This document shows, piece by piece, positions 42,607 through 64,000 of a DNA stretch of 64,000 bases. Location: the NCBI GenBank assembly GCA_040954595.2, contig CM082582.2, positions 3,534,001 through 3,598,000 of the forward strand. The letters run 5' to 3'. Position numbers and translations under genes: made by a program. Below the pieces are notes generated by a model. The model was not told the DNA's origin and ran no database searches. It saw only the letters and a list, made by a program, of their open reading frames with translations. This DNA comes from Balanoglossus misakiensis. Its lineage: Eukaryota > Hemichordata. The first letter of the stretch is position 1; each line of letters begins with the position of its first letter.

Positions 42607-42863
42607 ATCTGCTGAAATACTTTAATATCATACACCGTTTCACGAATCTTTCAATTTATTTAATTATTTATTTGCACTTAATTTATAATACACAATAACA
42701 AAAAATAAACCACAGTGGAATACGGTTCTAAATAAATACATTCAGTAAACGTTTAAACTTATTTTCACTGCATATACGCGTTTTCGGGCTTCCGGTAGGC
42801 AATTCCACGCTTTTGTCGCTCTAAAAGTAGCTTTCGGGTATTCAGCATAATCCGCTTTTAGGG

Positions 42864-43907
42864 ACCGGTCAGTTTTTACGGCCGGGGGGGCGGCAAAATC
42901 CAGGGGGGGGGGGGGGGCGGGTCACTTAAATTTTGAAGTCCGAAAGGGGGGGGGGTCATCGTTTTTTTAAAAACGTTTAGGGGGTCACTTACTTTTGCCA
43001 CAAAACCCACCCCCTACATTCTCCGCCACATTTCATTTTTTGTACCAGGGCAGAGTGCTTGCCACCCCAACCCCACCGATGATAATATTTAACAAAGTGA
43101 ATACATAAAGGAGAATAATTATTTAAACCATTTTGCATAACTGATAGTTTCGCGCTGCATCTTCTATATACTAGAAGTTTTATAAATGATGTCATGACGA
43201 AGATGACGCCAAATCTTCTAACTTTGAGTGGAGTGGCAAAAAGTAAAATTGGTCCTCCCAAACATTGAGATAATTTGCTTTTGAGTTCATTAAAATGTAA
43301 CTTTGCGGTACATATTTTACAAAATTTTCTTACGTGGGAGGGGGACACCCCCTCCCACCCCCTCCATTCTTCGCCACATTGCATTTCTTCACTGGTTTGT
43401 CTACTTTACCAGGGAAGACTGCTTGCCACCCCACCCCCGATGCTTACTTAGTGGAGTGGCAAAATTAAAATTTGTCCTACCTAACAGTGAGTTAATTTGC
43501 TTTTGAGTTCATTAAATTGCAACTTTGAGCACCGTATTTTACAAAATTTTCTTATGTGGTCACCCCCTCCCACACCCACCCCCGGCACTTTTTATTGACT
43601 TGTCATTTTAATTTGTTCATAGATTTCTTTATTGCAACGATATACTATTATATACTTCAATAATACTTTAAGAAATTTATAATTGGGGTGTCAGGAGCCT
43701 CATTCCCTTTATTGCATACAGTGTACATAGGATCAGGACGGCGAATGTTTTTCGGCGTGGGGGGGGGGGGGTCATCATATTTTTGGGTCTGTCAAAGGGG
43801 GGTCATCTTTTTTTGGTCCTGGGTGAAGGGGGGTCGGCCTGATTTTGAAAACCCATGACACAAACTTGCCAACCCCCCCCCCCCTGCCGTAAAAACTGAA
43901 CGGTCCC
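42864..43907. mobile_element. GGGACCG-ended element with TTA-type insertion (Harbinger-like MITE)
   Basis: About 1.04 kb between GGGACCGGTCAGTTTTTACG and its inverted partner. G-rich runs lie near both ends and AT-rich sequence in the middle; no transposase frame. The copy in lectin C intron 2 shows a 3-bp TTA duplication. The right tip is the exact left border of segmental copy R2. Confidence 0.8.
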
Positions 43908-44376
43908 TAACAATCATTTCTATGTAATAATTGCTAGCATTTAAATTCACTTTTAGATGTAGGAGTAATACGATTGTTGACAAATAAATAGAAAGATTGA
44001 TAACATGACGATGTTCTCATCAATTTGTCTGCAACGATGAAGCCATCTTTGTGTGCCTTAGTGACGTCATCAGTGTGCGCATGACTCTGTCAATGTGTCT
44101 GCAGAAAATACTGCATCAGTGTCTGCACCAATGAGTCTAAAAATGGATAATATGTATGCGGGATTTGATGCTTGGCAGGAGACAGTGGATTTCATGTCAT
44201 CGATATAGAGTTCTTGTGTCTTGAACACTAAGCCTAAGACTGGTCGCATCACTAATTTCCCTTTTCAATACACCGATCTGATTAAAATCAGGTGTTGGGC
44301 GCCGTCTTTACCTTTGCTGATATAGCGATGTCAAAAATGGACTAAGCGTTGAAGTAAATGAATACAACAGTTCCAC

Positions 44377-44448
44377 CATAGACAGTAGAGGGGGGAAGAG
44401 GTGCAGTTTTACATTCGACTATGGGATTTCCCCCCTCTACTGTCTATG
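44377..44448. mobile_element. Mini inverted-repeat element, R2 copy
   Basis: Perfect arms CCATAGACAGTAGAGGGGGG (44376-44395) and complement (44430-44449), bordered by GTTCCAC direct repeats. Confidence 0.65.
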
Positions 44449-45496
44449 GTTCCACGAATGAATAGAACACTGAGGAAGAGACATAACGGTGTCATGAACG
44501 GACAATGGCTGTCAGCTTACCCGGTCCCCCACCAGAATGTAAACAGAGAAGTGTGTAAACCTAAAGAGCGCGGACGCTTTCCCTCCCTACTTGGCGGGTC
44601 TAGTGCCAATCCCGCCCGGGGAAGCCAGGAAGACCCGCACGAAGCCGCACGAAGCCCTTCGCCCTTCGCTTGCCCATATGTTACATACAAGTGCGTGCTT
44701 GAACTGTATTGGGCTGACTGCGGGCGACGGCTGCCAAACGTTTGTATAATGAATACTACATATACTGGTATATAATTGAGTCACAAGTCAGTATATTAAA
44801 TTAAAATGCTTTAATAATTCCACTTAAATTTTAATTTATCCTTGAGGTATCAACACAACATTATTACGAATGGTGCTTGTCATCCAGAAAGATTTATTCC
44901 TGATACTCACAAAATCTGAGTTATTACAAATTTAACGTACAGCATAAACTCCCAAATTAAAATTATTAATATAATTTGACAAATGAAGACTTACCAATCA
45001 ATATTTATAGTTTTGGCACGCACTTGTGTACGTAAGTGAACGTGTTGAAGGTCCCTGTGACGGGCCACGGCCGTATTGAAACATAAAACTTTGGCAAACG
45101 GGGATCCGTTTTTGTAACCAATGAACAACTCATTCAGGTTATTTTGCATGAGACGTATTGACCAATCACAGCAGGCGCATTAAATCTTCACTATGATCGT
45201 TCCTCTAATCACTTTGTTCACCTACCATGAATACATCTGAAATTGCGAAAATACCATCAAACAAAAATTTCAATGATAAGCAGGAACCGTTGATAATATT
45301 ATGACCAGCAATTAAGTTTTACGCTGGGGTATGCGTTTCTCATTTAGCCATTACCCGAAAACGTCATTACTATAAAAGAACACAAACCGTTGCAGAAACA
45401 TCGTCTCCTGGAGTGCAGGTATAAGTGTGATTAAGCCCGTTTGTGTAGTACACATCCTATTAGACCAAGGTTTGGGAAGAACTACTGTATCCTGCA

Positions 45497-45754
45497 AATT
45501 TAGAGTCTATCCCGCGTGGCAACGAGGAGCGACAAAGAAGGTGAGTGACTCTGATGAGAAAAACTGCATCGTAATGATTGTGAAAAACGATTTACAGTGA
45601 GCACTTTACGTTCTGAGGCGACGGCAACCATGTTGATGTTTCCGCGATCCGTCGGGATCACATTGTCGTCGTATGCAGTCAGAGATACCTTGGGATACAT
45701 TCAACAAGGAATGGACTCCCACTTGTAATGACTTCGGCCATTACATTTGTGAAG
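45497..45754 (+). pseudogene. C-type lectin domain relic, R2 copy
   Basis: Duplicate of 30057-30317, with the HYICEG end at 45691-45754. Compared with R1 it has an added T near 45590, which shifts the frame, so it is more decayed. TATAAAAG lies upstream at about 45371. Confidence 0.38.
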
Positions 45755-47249
45755 GTCACAATTCATTATACAGGTGGAAAAGATTGCTTAAATTCATTTA
45801 AAACCATTACCTTTCTGTGAAATTATCGCTTTAGTGAATATGTTTGCATTAAGTTCTGACGCAGAACAAAAAAGTTTTCTATTCTGATTTGAATTCTGAA
45901 TCGCTTTGGGCTTTTCTTTATACTGTAATGAGTGGTATTCCCTAGACAACCTTTGGGGCACAAAGATCACCTCTATATTTACTTCGAGTATAGTATAATG
46001 AGTGTGTTTGATATGAAATGATAGTCTAAGTTGAATGTGTTGGCTGCCTATCGTTCAATGCGACATGAACATCAATGTGATAATGACGTCACTTAAAATA
46101 TCTATTATTCGGTTTGTTTTAACAGTGGAGAGTGAAAGCGAAAATTGTGATTATTGAATGATTATTGAACGGTGGCAGCCATATTCGCTTGCGGCAAAGC
46201 TTTACTATTTATCTGGTTAAAACTTGCATATGCACTCATATATTAAGGTTTATAATGCTTGTGTATAGTTCACTGCCTTCATCTGCATGGACTAATGGTA
46301 GTACAGTTTGAAACAAAAATTATGATAATTATCCCAAAAGTTACAGCTTATGTGCGTAAGTACCTAAACTTGCTAGATATGGAGCTGGGATTAAGTGTGA
46401 TCTTGATTGACAGTATAAATACCGTAGTCTTGATCATATCATGACCTGGTATAGTAAACACTGGTCTAAACAGTCATATGCATGGCGTAAAACAGAATAC
46501 ACCACGTCATTTCAGTTTTACAAGATTTGCTGGTATGCCGTAAGTGAATTGCGATTCGTGACAGAACGGTCGTTTTGAATCGATCACTGCTTCATTTCAT
46601 GTTTGACAGAAACCTATTAAAATCATTCTACGCTCGATTGAAGTAAATGTCCATTAGGCTTCGAAATAATCATAACTGGAGGGCTGACACTTAAGCTGGT
46701 TGAAATTGTGTCGGTATTAATAATCAATCTTGATAGTTATCGACGAATAGGTAGGGAGTCGACTGGAAGTAAAATAGATAAGAGCGGGATATGGGGGTGG
46801 GGTTACAACAGACAGACAGACAGACAGACGGAAATGGCGACAGATAGATAGGCGAAGACAGGCACCGACAGGAGGGAGAGACACAGACAGATACAGAGAG
46901 ACACACAGATATATAGAGATATTTAAATCTATATATATATTATCAGAATTGTGATTTCTTTGCTTTGAATTCGTTACGTTTGACATATTTTGGTAGCTTT
47001 GCAATGAAATGCTGACTTCCTCTGTGCTTTTCCCGATATCATTTATCGACAATGACATCACAATATGTCAGTCGAAAGTAATTTTTGAGATCCTCATGCA
47101 TGTATATGAAGTCAGGAAGGTACAGGCTGAAGGCTTGGCTCCCTTGGGTTTCCCGTATCGTCTAACATTATACAGATGTGTTCTTACTATGAATCCAGTT
47201 TAACCGTCTACCCTTTTTTAATTGTAAGTATATCACTTGAAATAGAATG

Positions 47250-47770
47250 CTTCTTTTCAATGTTCACCTCCTCACTTACAAAGCTTTGAAAGGCACCGCA
47301 CCTGATTACCTAACTTCACTCATCCAATGTAATAACCCTATGAGATCTCTTCGTTCACCTGATGAGCCTACAGGCTATTGTGATCGTTCATTCTCGTGTG
47401 CCGCTTCTTAGACTCTCTCACAGCCCACGGTTCGCTACGCTCCCTAAACCGTTTGGCAAGGGAGAAGCACCGTTTGGTGTTGTGTAGCTAACCTTAGCAC
47501 ACATGCAATCAGTCCATAAGCCTGCATGGACGACGAGAGGGGCTGTGAGAGAGTCTAGCCGCTTCAACACTGTGGAAAGAACTGCCCAATAACATTCGAT
47601 CAGCATCAAATACATCGTAGTTTGTACAATGCACTCAAGTTTCTAATTCTAAACTTAAGACCTATATTTTCAGAGAGAGCATACTCATGCCATACTTTGT
47701 AAAGCGCCAGTGAACATTTTGTTCATGGAAATCAGGCGATATATAAATTCATTGTCGTATGATGAGTTTC
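47250..47770 (+). mobile_element. LINE 3' remnant in R2, interrupted
   Basis: Same CR1/L2-like C-terminal frame and tail as 31856-32200, split by a 150-bp inverted-repeat element at 47409-47557. Confidence 0.65.
47409..47557. mobile_element. hAT-like MITE with 8-bp target duplication
   Basis: Ends TAGACTCTCTCACAGCCC and its complement, flanked by GCCGCTTC at 47400-47407 and 47558-47565. The R1 copy has a single, uninterrupted site (GCCGCTCC, 31987-31994), which confirms insertion after the duplication. Non-coding. Confidence 0.88.
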
Positions 47771-48096
47771 CAGCTCTGAAGAACAGGGAATACATTGTGT
47801 GAAAAAGTAACACTTAATTTTGTATGAATTGCCCACGAGAGCTCACATGTTCCCTTGGTTTTTCCAGATTAGGAAACTTTTAAATCTTGTCTCTTAATCA
47901 TATATGGATTCGTCTATTTTGAGTTTAATGTTGAAAGTTTGCATGGATTTAACATTTTGGTCACATTTTATCTAAATGTCCTTGTATGGAAGTGATTCTC
48001 CCGGCAAAGCGCTTGCACAAACTTCATACGACTCTCCTCTGAATGCCTGAATAAGCATAAGTGACCTTCCCCACATTGCATCAGCCCCTAACTTAA

Positions 48097-49698
48097 AACC
48101 CCTACAGCTACCAAATTTCACATATTTTGTCCATAATAAAATACTTCAAATCTATTACCTATCTCAATAAAATCCTTACCATTAAGCCATATTTCTTGTA
48201 CATGCATTTGCATCAGTTTGTCATCTTTGGGGACAGTTACCACGATGGATGCGTATTGTTTGTATGGAGGCTGATTAAATCGGTACGGCACCGGTTTAAT
48301 ACATAGCGTGTTCAAATTGCAACACGCAGCCACAATCATCGATGAGATGTTGATGTATAGCTTCTTCTTTTCCATTTTCACGCAAGTTCTGGGCACTGCG
48401 GCGATACCTTTTTTTGTCTTTTATTGTAAAAAAAACGGAAATTTCGTTCCAAAGAGAGAAAAGCAAATAGAAGTATTACAAAAATTTTACAAAAGAAAGT
48501 AGATTACAGGCAAGTATAAATATAAATCGGTTACATAATATTGTGGACCTTATCAAAAATTTTTAACATGTTATCTCTTTTGTAAATTTCTTTTTCAAAA
48601 TGATGTCTTAACATAAACTCGTTCTTAAGAATTATTTCAATAGGTGTCTTTCTCTCTGTGACCCAATATTTGTGTATGCTCCATTTACCAAGAAGAATTA
48701 GCAGCTTTACAAAATTGTGGTACTTTTTGGGAACAGTGTCAATTGAAATACATGTGAAAATAATATGGGATACAGTTAAGTGTGTATTACGATTGAGGAG
48801 GCTGGTTACAATAAAACCAATTTTCCTCCAGCATTTCTCAGCAATTTGACAATACAAATATCTGTGTTCAAGAGAGTCAATTTGATGACAGCTCTTACAA
48901 TACATAGAATCAACCTTTTTCCAGAAAAATAAATACTTGTTGCAAGGAAGTAGACGATGTAAGAGTTTCCACTGAAATTCTCTCAACTTTGTTTCCTTAG
49001 TGACGGCATAAAATTCCCAGATTTTGCAGTCACTTATGGTTTCATGTACGTCTATGTTTAGCTTCTGAGACCATTTAACGAGTGGATTTTTTGGGCATGT
49101 TGTACATGACTGTACAAGCGAACAGTAAAATGCATTACATGTAAGCTTACGAAGTGGTGGATCATAATCATTGACAGGCGAAATTGCATAAAAACATCTG
49201 AATTTTCTAGACCAACCAAACACAGTTTGATGGCCGACACTAGTAAAACTGCGATTTACGCTATACCATGCATTTAGAACGTTTACATAGAACTGTGGTA
49301 GAAGACATATAACGTGATCTGGAACCTCACTCCAAATAACATAGTGCTTTAATAAGCTGGTGGTATCATCTAGCTGGAAATATGAATGTGGTATTACAGT
49401 CCATGTGGCATCTGTACAGTCAAGCAATCGCTTGACCCACATTGCTTGCAATGCTTGCACCTGACACATCACAATAATATGTTTAACACCACCCTTGTGA
49501 TGCTCTTTTTCAAGCACCTTGTTTGACAAAATTCTCTTGCGTTTTACAAAGTTGTCAATCAACTCCTGCACCCTATATCATTTGGCATGCCGATTACGGA
49601 GTGTTGGTGTATACCTATCAGTAAGCTTTTTTCTATGTACCAATTTCAGTGGAAAATAAAATCATGGAAATAATTTAAAGGTGGCAGCTCTAGAGGCT
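48097..49698. mobile_element. TTAA MITE with nested LINE upstream of lectin C
   Basis: Same MITE as 21263-21599 and 32533-33299, with TTAA at 48093-48096 and 49699-49702. The LINE at 48360-49601 sits between TGTTGATGTATA (48348) and TGTTGGTGTATA (49602), a 12-bp target duplication with one later mismatch. It ends 34 bp before the lectin C start. Confidence 0.88.
48360..49601 (-). mobile_element. 5'-truncated LINE (L1/Tx1-like) with zf-RVT end
   Basis: A minus-strand frame of 346 codons (49571-48531) has the zinc-binding reverse-transcriptase C-terminal pattern: KLREFQWKLLHRLLPCNKYL, then CKSCHQIDSLEHRYLYC and a CW motif. The catalytic RT and endonuclease domains are missing, as expected of 5' truncation. 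The 3' end (+ strand left side) has an A-rich tract before the target duplication. Not an active element. Confidence 0.85.
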
Positions 49699-49732
49699 TT
49701 AATTCTGTTGGGTTTCTTGCCATGATTCAGGG

Positions 49733-53822
<4,090 letters not shown>

Positions 53823-53956
53823 AGACCACAAAGTGGCTGAAAACGTCCTAGCCCAGTGTTGATGCTTTATAGAACTGTTCAATTTATTTCAAATAAAATC
53901 TGCTGAAATGAGCATGCATACATTAATATCATACACCGTTTCACGAATCTTTCAAT

Positions 53957-54015
<59 letters not shown>

Positions 54016-55380
54016 CACTCAATTTCTAACACACAATAAAAAAAAAACCACAGTGGAATACGGTTCTAAATAAATACATTCAGTAAACGTTTAAACTTAT
54101 TTTCACTGTATATACGCGTTTTCGGGCTTCCGGTAGGCAATTCCACGCTTTTGTCGCTCTAAAAGTAGCTTTCGGGTATTCAGCATAATCCGCTTTTAGG
54201 GACCGTTCAGTTTTTACGGCCGGGGGCGGCAAAATCCAGGGGGGGGGGGGGGGTCACTTAAATTTTGAAGTCCACAAGGGGGTGGTCATCTGGTTTTTTT
54301 AAACGTTTAGGGGGGGTCACTTACTTTTGCCACAAAACTTTTGCTTTTGAGTCCACAAAATTGCAGTTTCGCGCCCTTTATTTTACAAAAGTTTTCTAAT
54401 GTGGGATCAAGCCCCCCGTCAGCGATAAACCAACTCACTAGGGCTACAATTATTGCAGCTAGAAGACAGCCTGCCTCAGGTATTGAGGGAAATCTGTACA
54501 CGTCATGAAACGCGTTGACTGTATGGACACAGAACAGAGCGCGGGAAGCGGGCGAGCGACAGGAATGTTTATGAACATTTTTGTGGATGAAGTGGTATAG
54601 CTAGCAATTAGTGCGGGGGGAGGGGGTGAGTTAAAAGACGTGGAGGGGTCCTGGGGAGTCCTGAGCTGCTGTCTATAGTCATGCGTGATCTTTCAGCGTC
54701 GATTGCTCCTTGTCGATCCTCTGTTCTCTGTTCTATCTCGGTCCCCTATTGTCCTCCGTTTCACCCTCACTTTCTCCTATTGTTTTACCGCACGTTGCTG
54801 CCAGTCATGTAATACGAATGCTTTCGTGGTGTGGGCTTGAGAACAGCATGGACAAAATCTTGATGTGACTGTGAATTGGTGTCCTTTGCTGGATTTTCTG
54901 GCGTGCCCACAGCCCCTCTTCAACGTCAGATTGATGTCATAACAGGAACTTGGAAATTGCATGGTGAAACTGTTTTGACCATTTATAACTGTCATTTCAA
55001 ATTCCGAAAAAAGGCAACATAATTTAAGGCATAAATGTTTACTTGGGTCAAATAATTTGCCACGCGTAAAAGATTTATTAGAAGTGGCAGAGACCAAGGT
55101 GATTAAACTGGTTTCTACGAAGGTAGCTCCACATGGCTAAGGGTAAACTATTCGTTCCGGACAGCATAATCATTTCCTTGCATACACTTGCACCTGCACC
55201 ATTAACTAGTTACAGACTTTCCCAATGAGTCATTAGTTTTTCGAAGGAAATTATATTTTGGAAGTCTGATAGTACTCTAGATCGACTAGGTAGCTAATGA
55301 TCGTGTAAAGAAAGTACAGTCAAATCAAGTATTTTGCAGCTGACCGTTGGGAACTCGATAGAAAGGAGGGGAGTAGGGAT
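53823..55380. repeat. Segmental duplication copy D3 (3' flank of lectin C)
   Basis: Colinear with D1 (36464-37930). It includes an expanded (TTTA)n at 53957-54015 and a truncated G-rich Harbinger-like end at 54200-54465. No gene is seen in the rest. Confidence 0.85.
53892..53897 (+). terminator. Lectin C polyadenylation signal
   Basis: AATAAA 70 bp after the stop, as in lectins A and B. Confidence 0.6.
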
Positions 55381-55830
55381 TGCACGAAATATGGCGATCC
55401 AGCCCCTTTCAAAATGCCCCACTGTAATTTCACTCCTTATACATGTTCTATAGAACATTCGTGTCTATCTTCATGTTAAGTTTTTGTATGAATAAAAAAA
55501 AAGAAAAAAAAAGGTGAATGCTGCTTTGCACTGCATATCCTGGTCGGTCCCATCAAAAGGTAACATTTTTACACTATAAATGTCAACGTTTTTTGTGGTC
55601 AATGTTTGCCCTCTACCCTGATAAAGTGTCAAAAGAATGTGTTTCTCCCTTTTCTCAATAACAAAGTGTGAAGAGGGTCACTGTCTGTGGCCGCACCTGG
55701 ACAGTTTTGTGTTCATCCTATGCTATTGAAGTTTGCCCCAGCAGAGGACACCACAATTATCTAAAGAAGTATGTCTGGGATTTCTAACTGAGTTTTTTCA
55801 TAGCAAAATCTTAAAGTCGATAGTCTAGGG
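55381..55830. other. Unique stretch after the lectin array
   Basis: The duplication ends near the GGAGGGGAGTAGG sequence at about 55365. The following 450 bp has an A-rich tract at about 55490-55512 and no recognised feature. Confidence 0.5.
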
Positions 55831-55834
55831 TTAA

Positions 55835-56338
55835 AGGCACGTAAGCTGTAACTTTTGGGATAATTTTCATAATTTTTGTTTCACACTGCACTACCATTAG
55901 TCCATGCAGATGAAGGCAGTGAACTATACACAAGCATTATAAACCCTAAATATGAGTACATATGCAAGTTTTAACCAGATAAATAATAAAGCTTTGCCGC
56001 AAGCGATTATGGCCGCCATCGTGGGAAAATGAAAGAAACAATGAAAATGTCGCATTTCCGGTTGTGAAACTTCATAAACAAAACATGATCTCATCCACTT
56101 GAGCTCATGGAAGTAAATGTACACCACTGAGACATCAGATTTTCATTTTTCATTGCAATATTGCACTTTTTTAAAAATTTCAGGAATTTTCGTTTTTCTT
56201 TAATTTTTGGCCATTTTGTCATAAATAAGTGTTGAGCTTGATATATTATCATGAAATAGCATTTAATAGATATAATTAAAAGCATATATGAGATTATTTA
56301 AAACATTGATTTTTTATCCAGTTGCAGCTTACGTGCCT
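55835..56338. mobile_element. TTAA-flanked MITE upstream of DPM1
   Basis: 504 bp with ends AGGCACGTAAGCTGTAAC and, inverted, AGGCACGTAAGCTGCAAC. TTAA lies at 55831-55834 and 56339-56342. An internal part matches, in reverse, 30730-30905 in R1, so a truncated copy rides in the duplication. Confidence 0.85.
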
Positions 56339-56580
56339 TTAATTCACTGCTCCAGAAGTTTTCGCGTCATAAAAATCAAATACAAACACATGTACAGTAG
56401 GTTTATCTACTTAAACCTTTGGCAATGTTTCAAAGTAGGATAAACCATATGAAAATCATTCGCTCTTTGTCGCGAAATTCAGTTTTTATATATTACATTT
56501 GACGCTAGCTTTTTGTATGTGTCGCGTCGATGTGACGCGTTGCCTCTCCAGAGGGCGCCGTCAATGAGCTCAGTGCCTCC

Positions 56581-62238
<5,658 letters not shown>

Positions 62239-62649
62239 TAGAGTAGTAGAATCATGGGCATCACTCATCACCTTTCAGACTCAATTTTGACAGCCAAAAT
62301 GTTAATGCATAGACGACCAATTAGACTTTTTCATTCAAAGCATTTCTAATCTCAGTGACTGACCACATCACAGGTCTTTTTCTATTGAATATTGAATATA
62401 CATGTAATGTTAAAGGACTGCATGTCACTTGTTATGCACAATATGAAGTATAGGACAGTGTAATTTTTAAAACAAAGTTCGAAACTACAGTATGTGGATG
62501 CAAACTGTATTCTTGGGCTAACCCCTAATATTTACAAATCATAAACAATGATCCAACACAGTTTAAAACTAATGAAAACACAACTCAGGATCGTGACATA
62601 CATTATTTGTAAAAAAACGCATTGTTAGATCTTGCTTGATTACGGCTGC

Positions 62650-62795
62650 ATATGTGAGCTGTTGTTTGTTCCCCCCATGGAGTTGAATAGAATTAAAAAA
62701 ACTTGGTCCAATGACCAGGGATAATTATTTTTGTCATGTGCTTAAGCTCCGAGAAGCACTATAAATCATCTTCATTTATTATTTAATATTTCTGA
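62650..62795 (+). repeat. Retroposon 3' tail downstream of DPM1
   Basis: Shares TGAGCTGTTG and GGTCCAATGACCAGG with 22800-22945; ends near a TTATTATT tract. Probably inside the DPM1 3' UTR. Confidence 0.5.
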
Positions 62796-63157
62796 TGAAA
62801 GACTGGCAATTAGATAACGCAAAAGCAAATTATAGCAAAAGAGTTTAATCTTTTTATTTTTTTCTTTATATTTTTAATCAACACTTAAGATTTCACAAAT
62901 TTCACACTAACAGAAATATCTCTAATTGAAAGGATGCAAGAGTCCATCTTTGTGAAAAAAAAAGTGACTCACCATTAAAAACCTTTAAAGGAGACACTTT
63001 CTTTGTTATGAAAATCGTCAGCATACTGCTTGGTTAACTTGTAACCTTTTTGAAATCTTCAAACATGTATAACTTGTCTTATCTTCAAGTCATTTCAAAT
63101 TTTCATGTGATGCTATAAATGTTGAAATGTTTTGTGACAAAATGAGTGTATTTTGTC

Positions 63158-63163
63158 AATAAA
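63158..63163 (+). terminator. Likely DPM1 polyadenylation signal
   Basis: AATAAA in TGTCAATAAAGTAC, about 920 bp after the stop and followed by a T-rich stretch. A shorter 3' UTR cannot be excluded. Confidence 0.45.
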
Positions 63164-63328
63164 GTACTTACACTGGAACAAATTTCAGTTGAATTTGGCT
63201 CATTGTCATTTTTTTTATTTCATTTCATTTCAATTGCAATAGAAATACATTGCAATATGCACAGAGTCTTGGTCCCCTTATGGCATATGGGCAACAGTGA
63301 CCATTTCGTCCAGTCCCCCTGACATCAA

Positions 63329-63790
63329 ATGGGGATAGCTTCACGTCATTTACTATTGCTATTATTCGTGATTTTAAATTTGCGTCTATCTCTGTTAAAT
63401 GTCATTTGTTTTCTTTATTTTGTGATATCCCATATTGCTCTTACTTATGGAGTACTTTTTCTGTGTGTATTTTTAATGCAGTTAGGAGAGCTTACTCCCA
63501 GGTTTTCCGTAAATTGTCTGGTTTTAAACATTCTTTTATTCAGAGCAACAGTGCGATGTTTGTTAATCTTTCTATTTTAACTTTTGATGAAATACTCCGA
63601 AAGAAATCATTCAGCTTTTTAAGCAGACTCCACCTCTCAAGTAATCCACTTGTAGCCAGTGTATGTTCTCAAATAGTGGACTTTGGAAGGTTTGGAGTAG
63701 ACGATTGTTTTGATGTTTTTTATGGTGTTTTGTTTTGGTATGGATTATTTTATAATCTGAAATAAAGATGTAATAATAATAATAATAATT
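63329..63790 (+). mobile_element. LINE 3' end (CR1/Jockey-like RT C-terminus)
   Basis: Frame from about 63406: VRRAYSQVFRKLSG, SNSAMFVNLSILTFDEILRK, then SFLSRLHLSSNPLV, the layout of the region after the reverse-transcriptase domain in CR1/Jockey-type LINEs. Stop at 63765, then AATAAAG and an (AAT)n tail, typical of LINE 3' ends. RT catalytic part missing: a 5'-truncated copy. Confidence 0.7.
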
Positions 63791-63966
63791 GTGGTGGGGT
63801 GGGGCAATTATGTAACCTGCATTCTGGTGGTGAATGATTTACAATGAAATTCTGCATACCTCAATATCTTTAAAAAAATCAAAATAACATTTGAATAAAT
63901 TAAAATGAAAGGACATTGTAAAAGTTGGTAGCGAAAACTGAAGGGTGTGGGGCGGGCCCAGGTGTC

Positions 63967-63979
63967 CCCCCCCCCCCCA
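63967..63979 (+). repeat. Poly-C run at window end
   Basis: Short homopolymer. 63791-64000 shows nothing else recognisable. Confidence 0.6.
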
Positions 63980-64000
63980 GGTTAAAAAACAACTAAATTG

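Larger units (their letters stand above)
43909..49732. repeat. Segmental duplication copy R2 (5' flank of lectin C)
   Basis: Colinear with R1 (28491-33333). It carries the 72-bp mini element (44377-44448), a lectin relic (45497-45754), the CAGA microsatellite, a LINE remnant with a hAT-like insertion, and the MITE with the longer nested LINE. Confidence 0.9.

Noticed and set aside
42989-43384. 131-codon frame inside the Harbinger-like element as a transposase
   Set aside because: No DDE or helix-turn-helix pattern; composition follows the G-rich element.

Overview
The window is nuclear DNA of a multicellular animal, most likely a marine invertebrate (deuterostome or lophotrochozoan; the sequence does not settle which). 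The reasons are GT-AG introns of a few hundred bases to 2.5 kb, compact animal gene families (an ELMO, a metazoan-type DPM1, C2H2 zinc fingers, secreted C-type lectins), large CTAT/CTGT microsatellites, and a dense load of non-autonomous DNA transposons and 5'-truncated LINEs. All recognised genes lie on the + strand.

Layout. (1) 5-3735: 3' part of a large C2H2 zinc-finger gene whose 5' exons lie outside the window, followed by repeat-rich DNA to about 8.4 kb. (2) 8771-21877: a complete 19-exon ELMO gene. All exon phases join into 731 codons, and the introns hold MITEs and a 239-bp satellite carrying nuclear-receptor-type half-sites. (3) 21.9-26.6 kb: intergenic, with few features. (4) 26658-28382: a four-exon secreted C-type lectin gene. 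(5) 28.5-55.4 kb: a segmental duplication with three closely related five-exon lectin genes, here called A (33334-36463), B (38855-42536) and C (49733-53822). Each sits in a cassette with a different history of transposon insertion and deletion. (6) 56602-62238: a complete nine-exon DPM1 gene. (7) 63.3-63.8 kb: the 3' end of a LINE.

The lectin genes form a young tandem array between two housekeeping genes. ELMO works in the cytosol with DOCK proteins as a Rac activator. DPM1 is the catalytic subunit of dolichol-phosphate-mannose synthase at the ER. Human ELMO2, DPM1 and two multi-zinc-finger genes (ZNF335, ZFP64) all lie in 20q13, so the framework may be old synteny into which the lectin array expanded.

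Points of most interest: (a) the lectin CTLD exons differ by mostly amino-acid-changing substitutions while flanking introns are nearly identical; (b) filled/empty-site pairs inside the window prove several mobile elements and their target-site duplications; (c) a perfect 54-bp terminal inverted-repeat foldback with a 9-bp direct repeat lies in DPM1 intron 1; (d) a satellite has a composite DR1+DR4 AGGTCA motif in almost every unit; (e) perfect T-MARE palindromes occur in a dispersed sequence context. No RNA genes, CRISPR arrays or bacterial-type features were seen.
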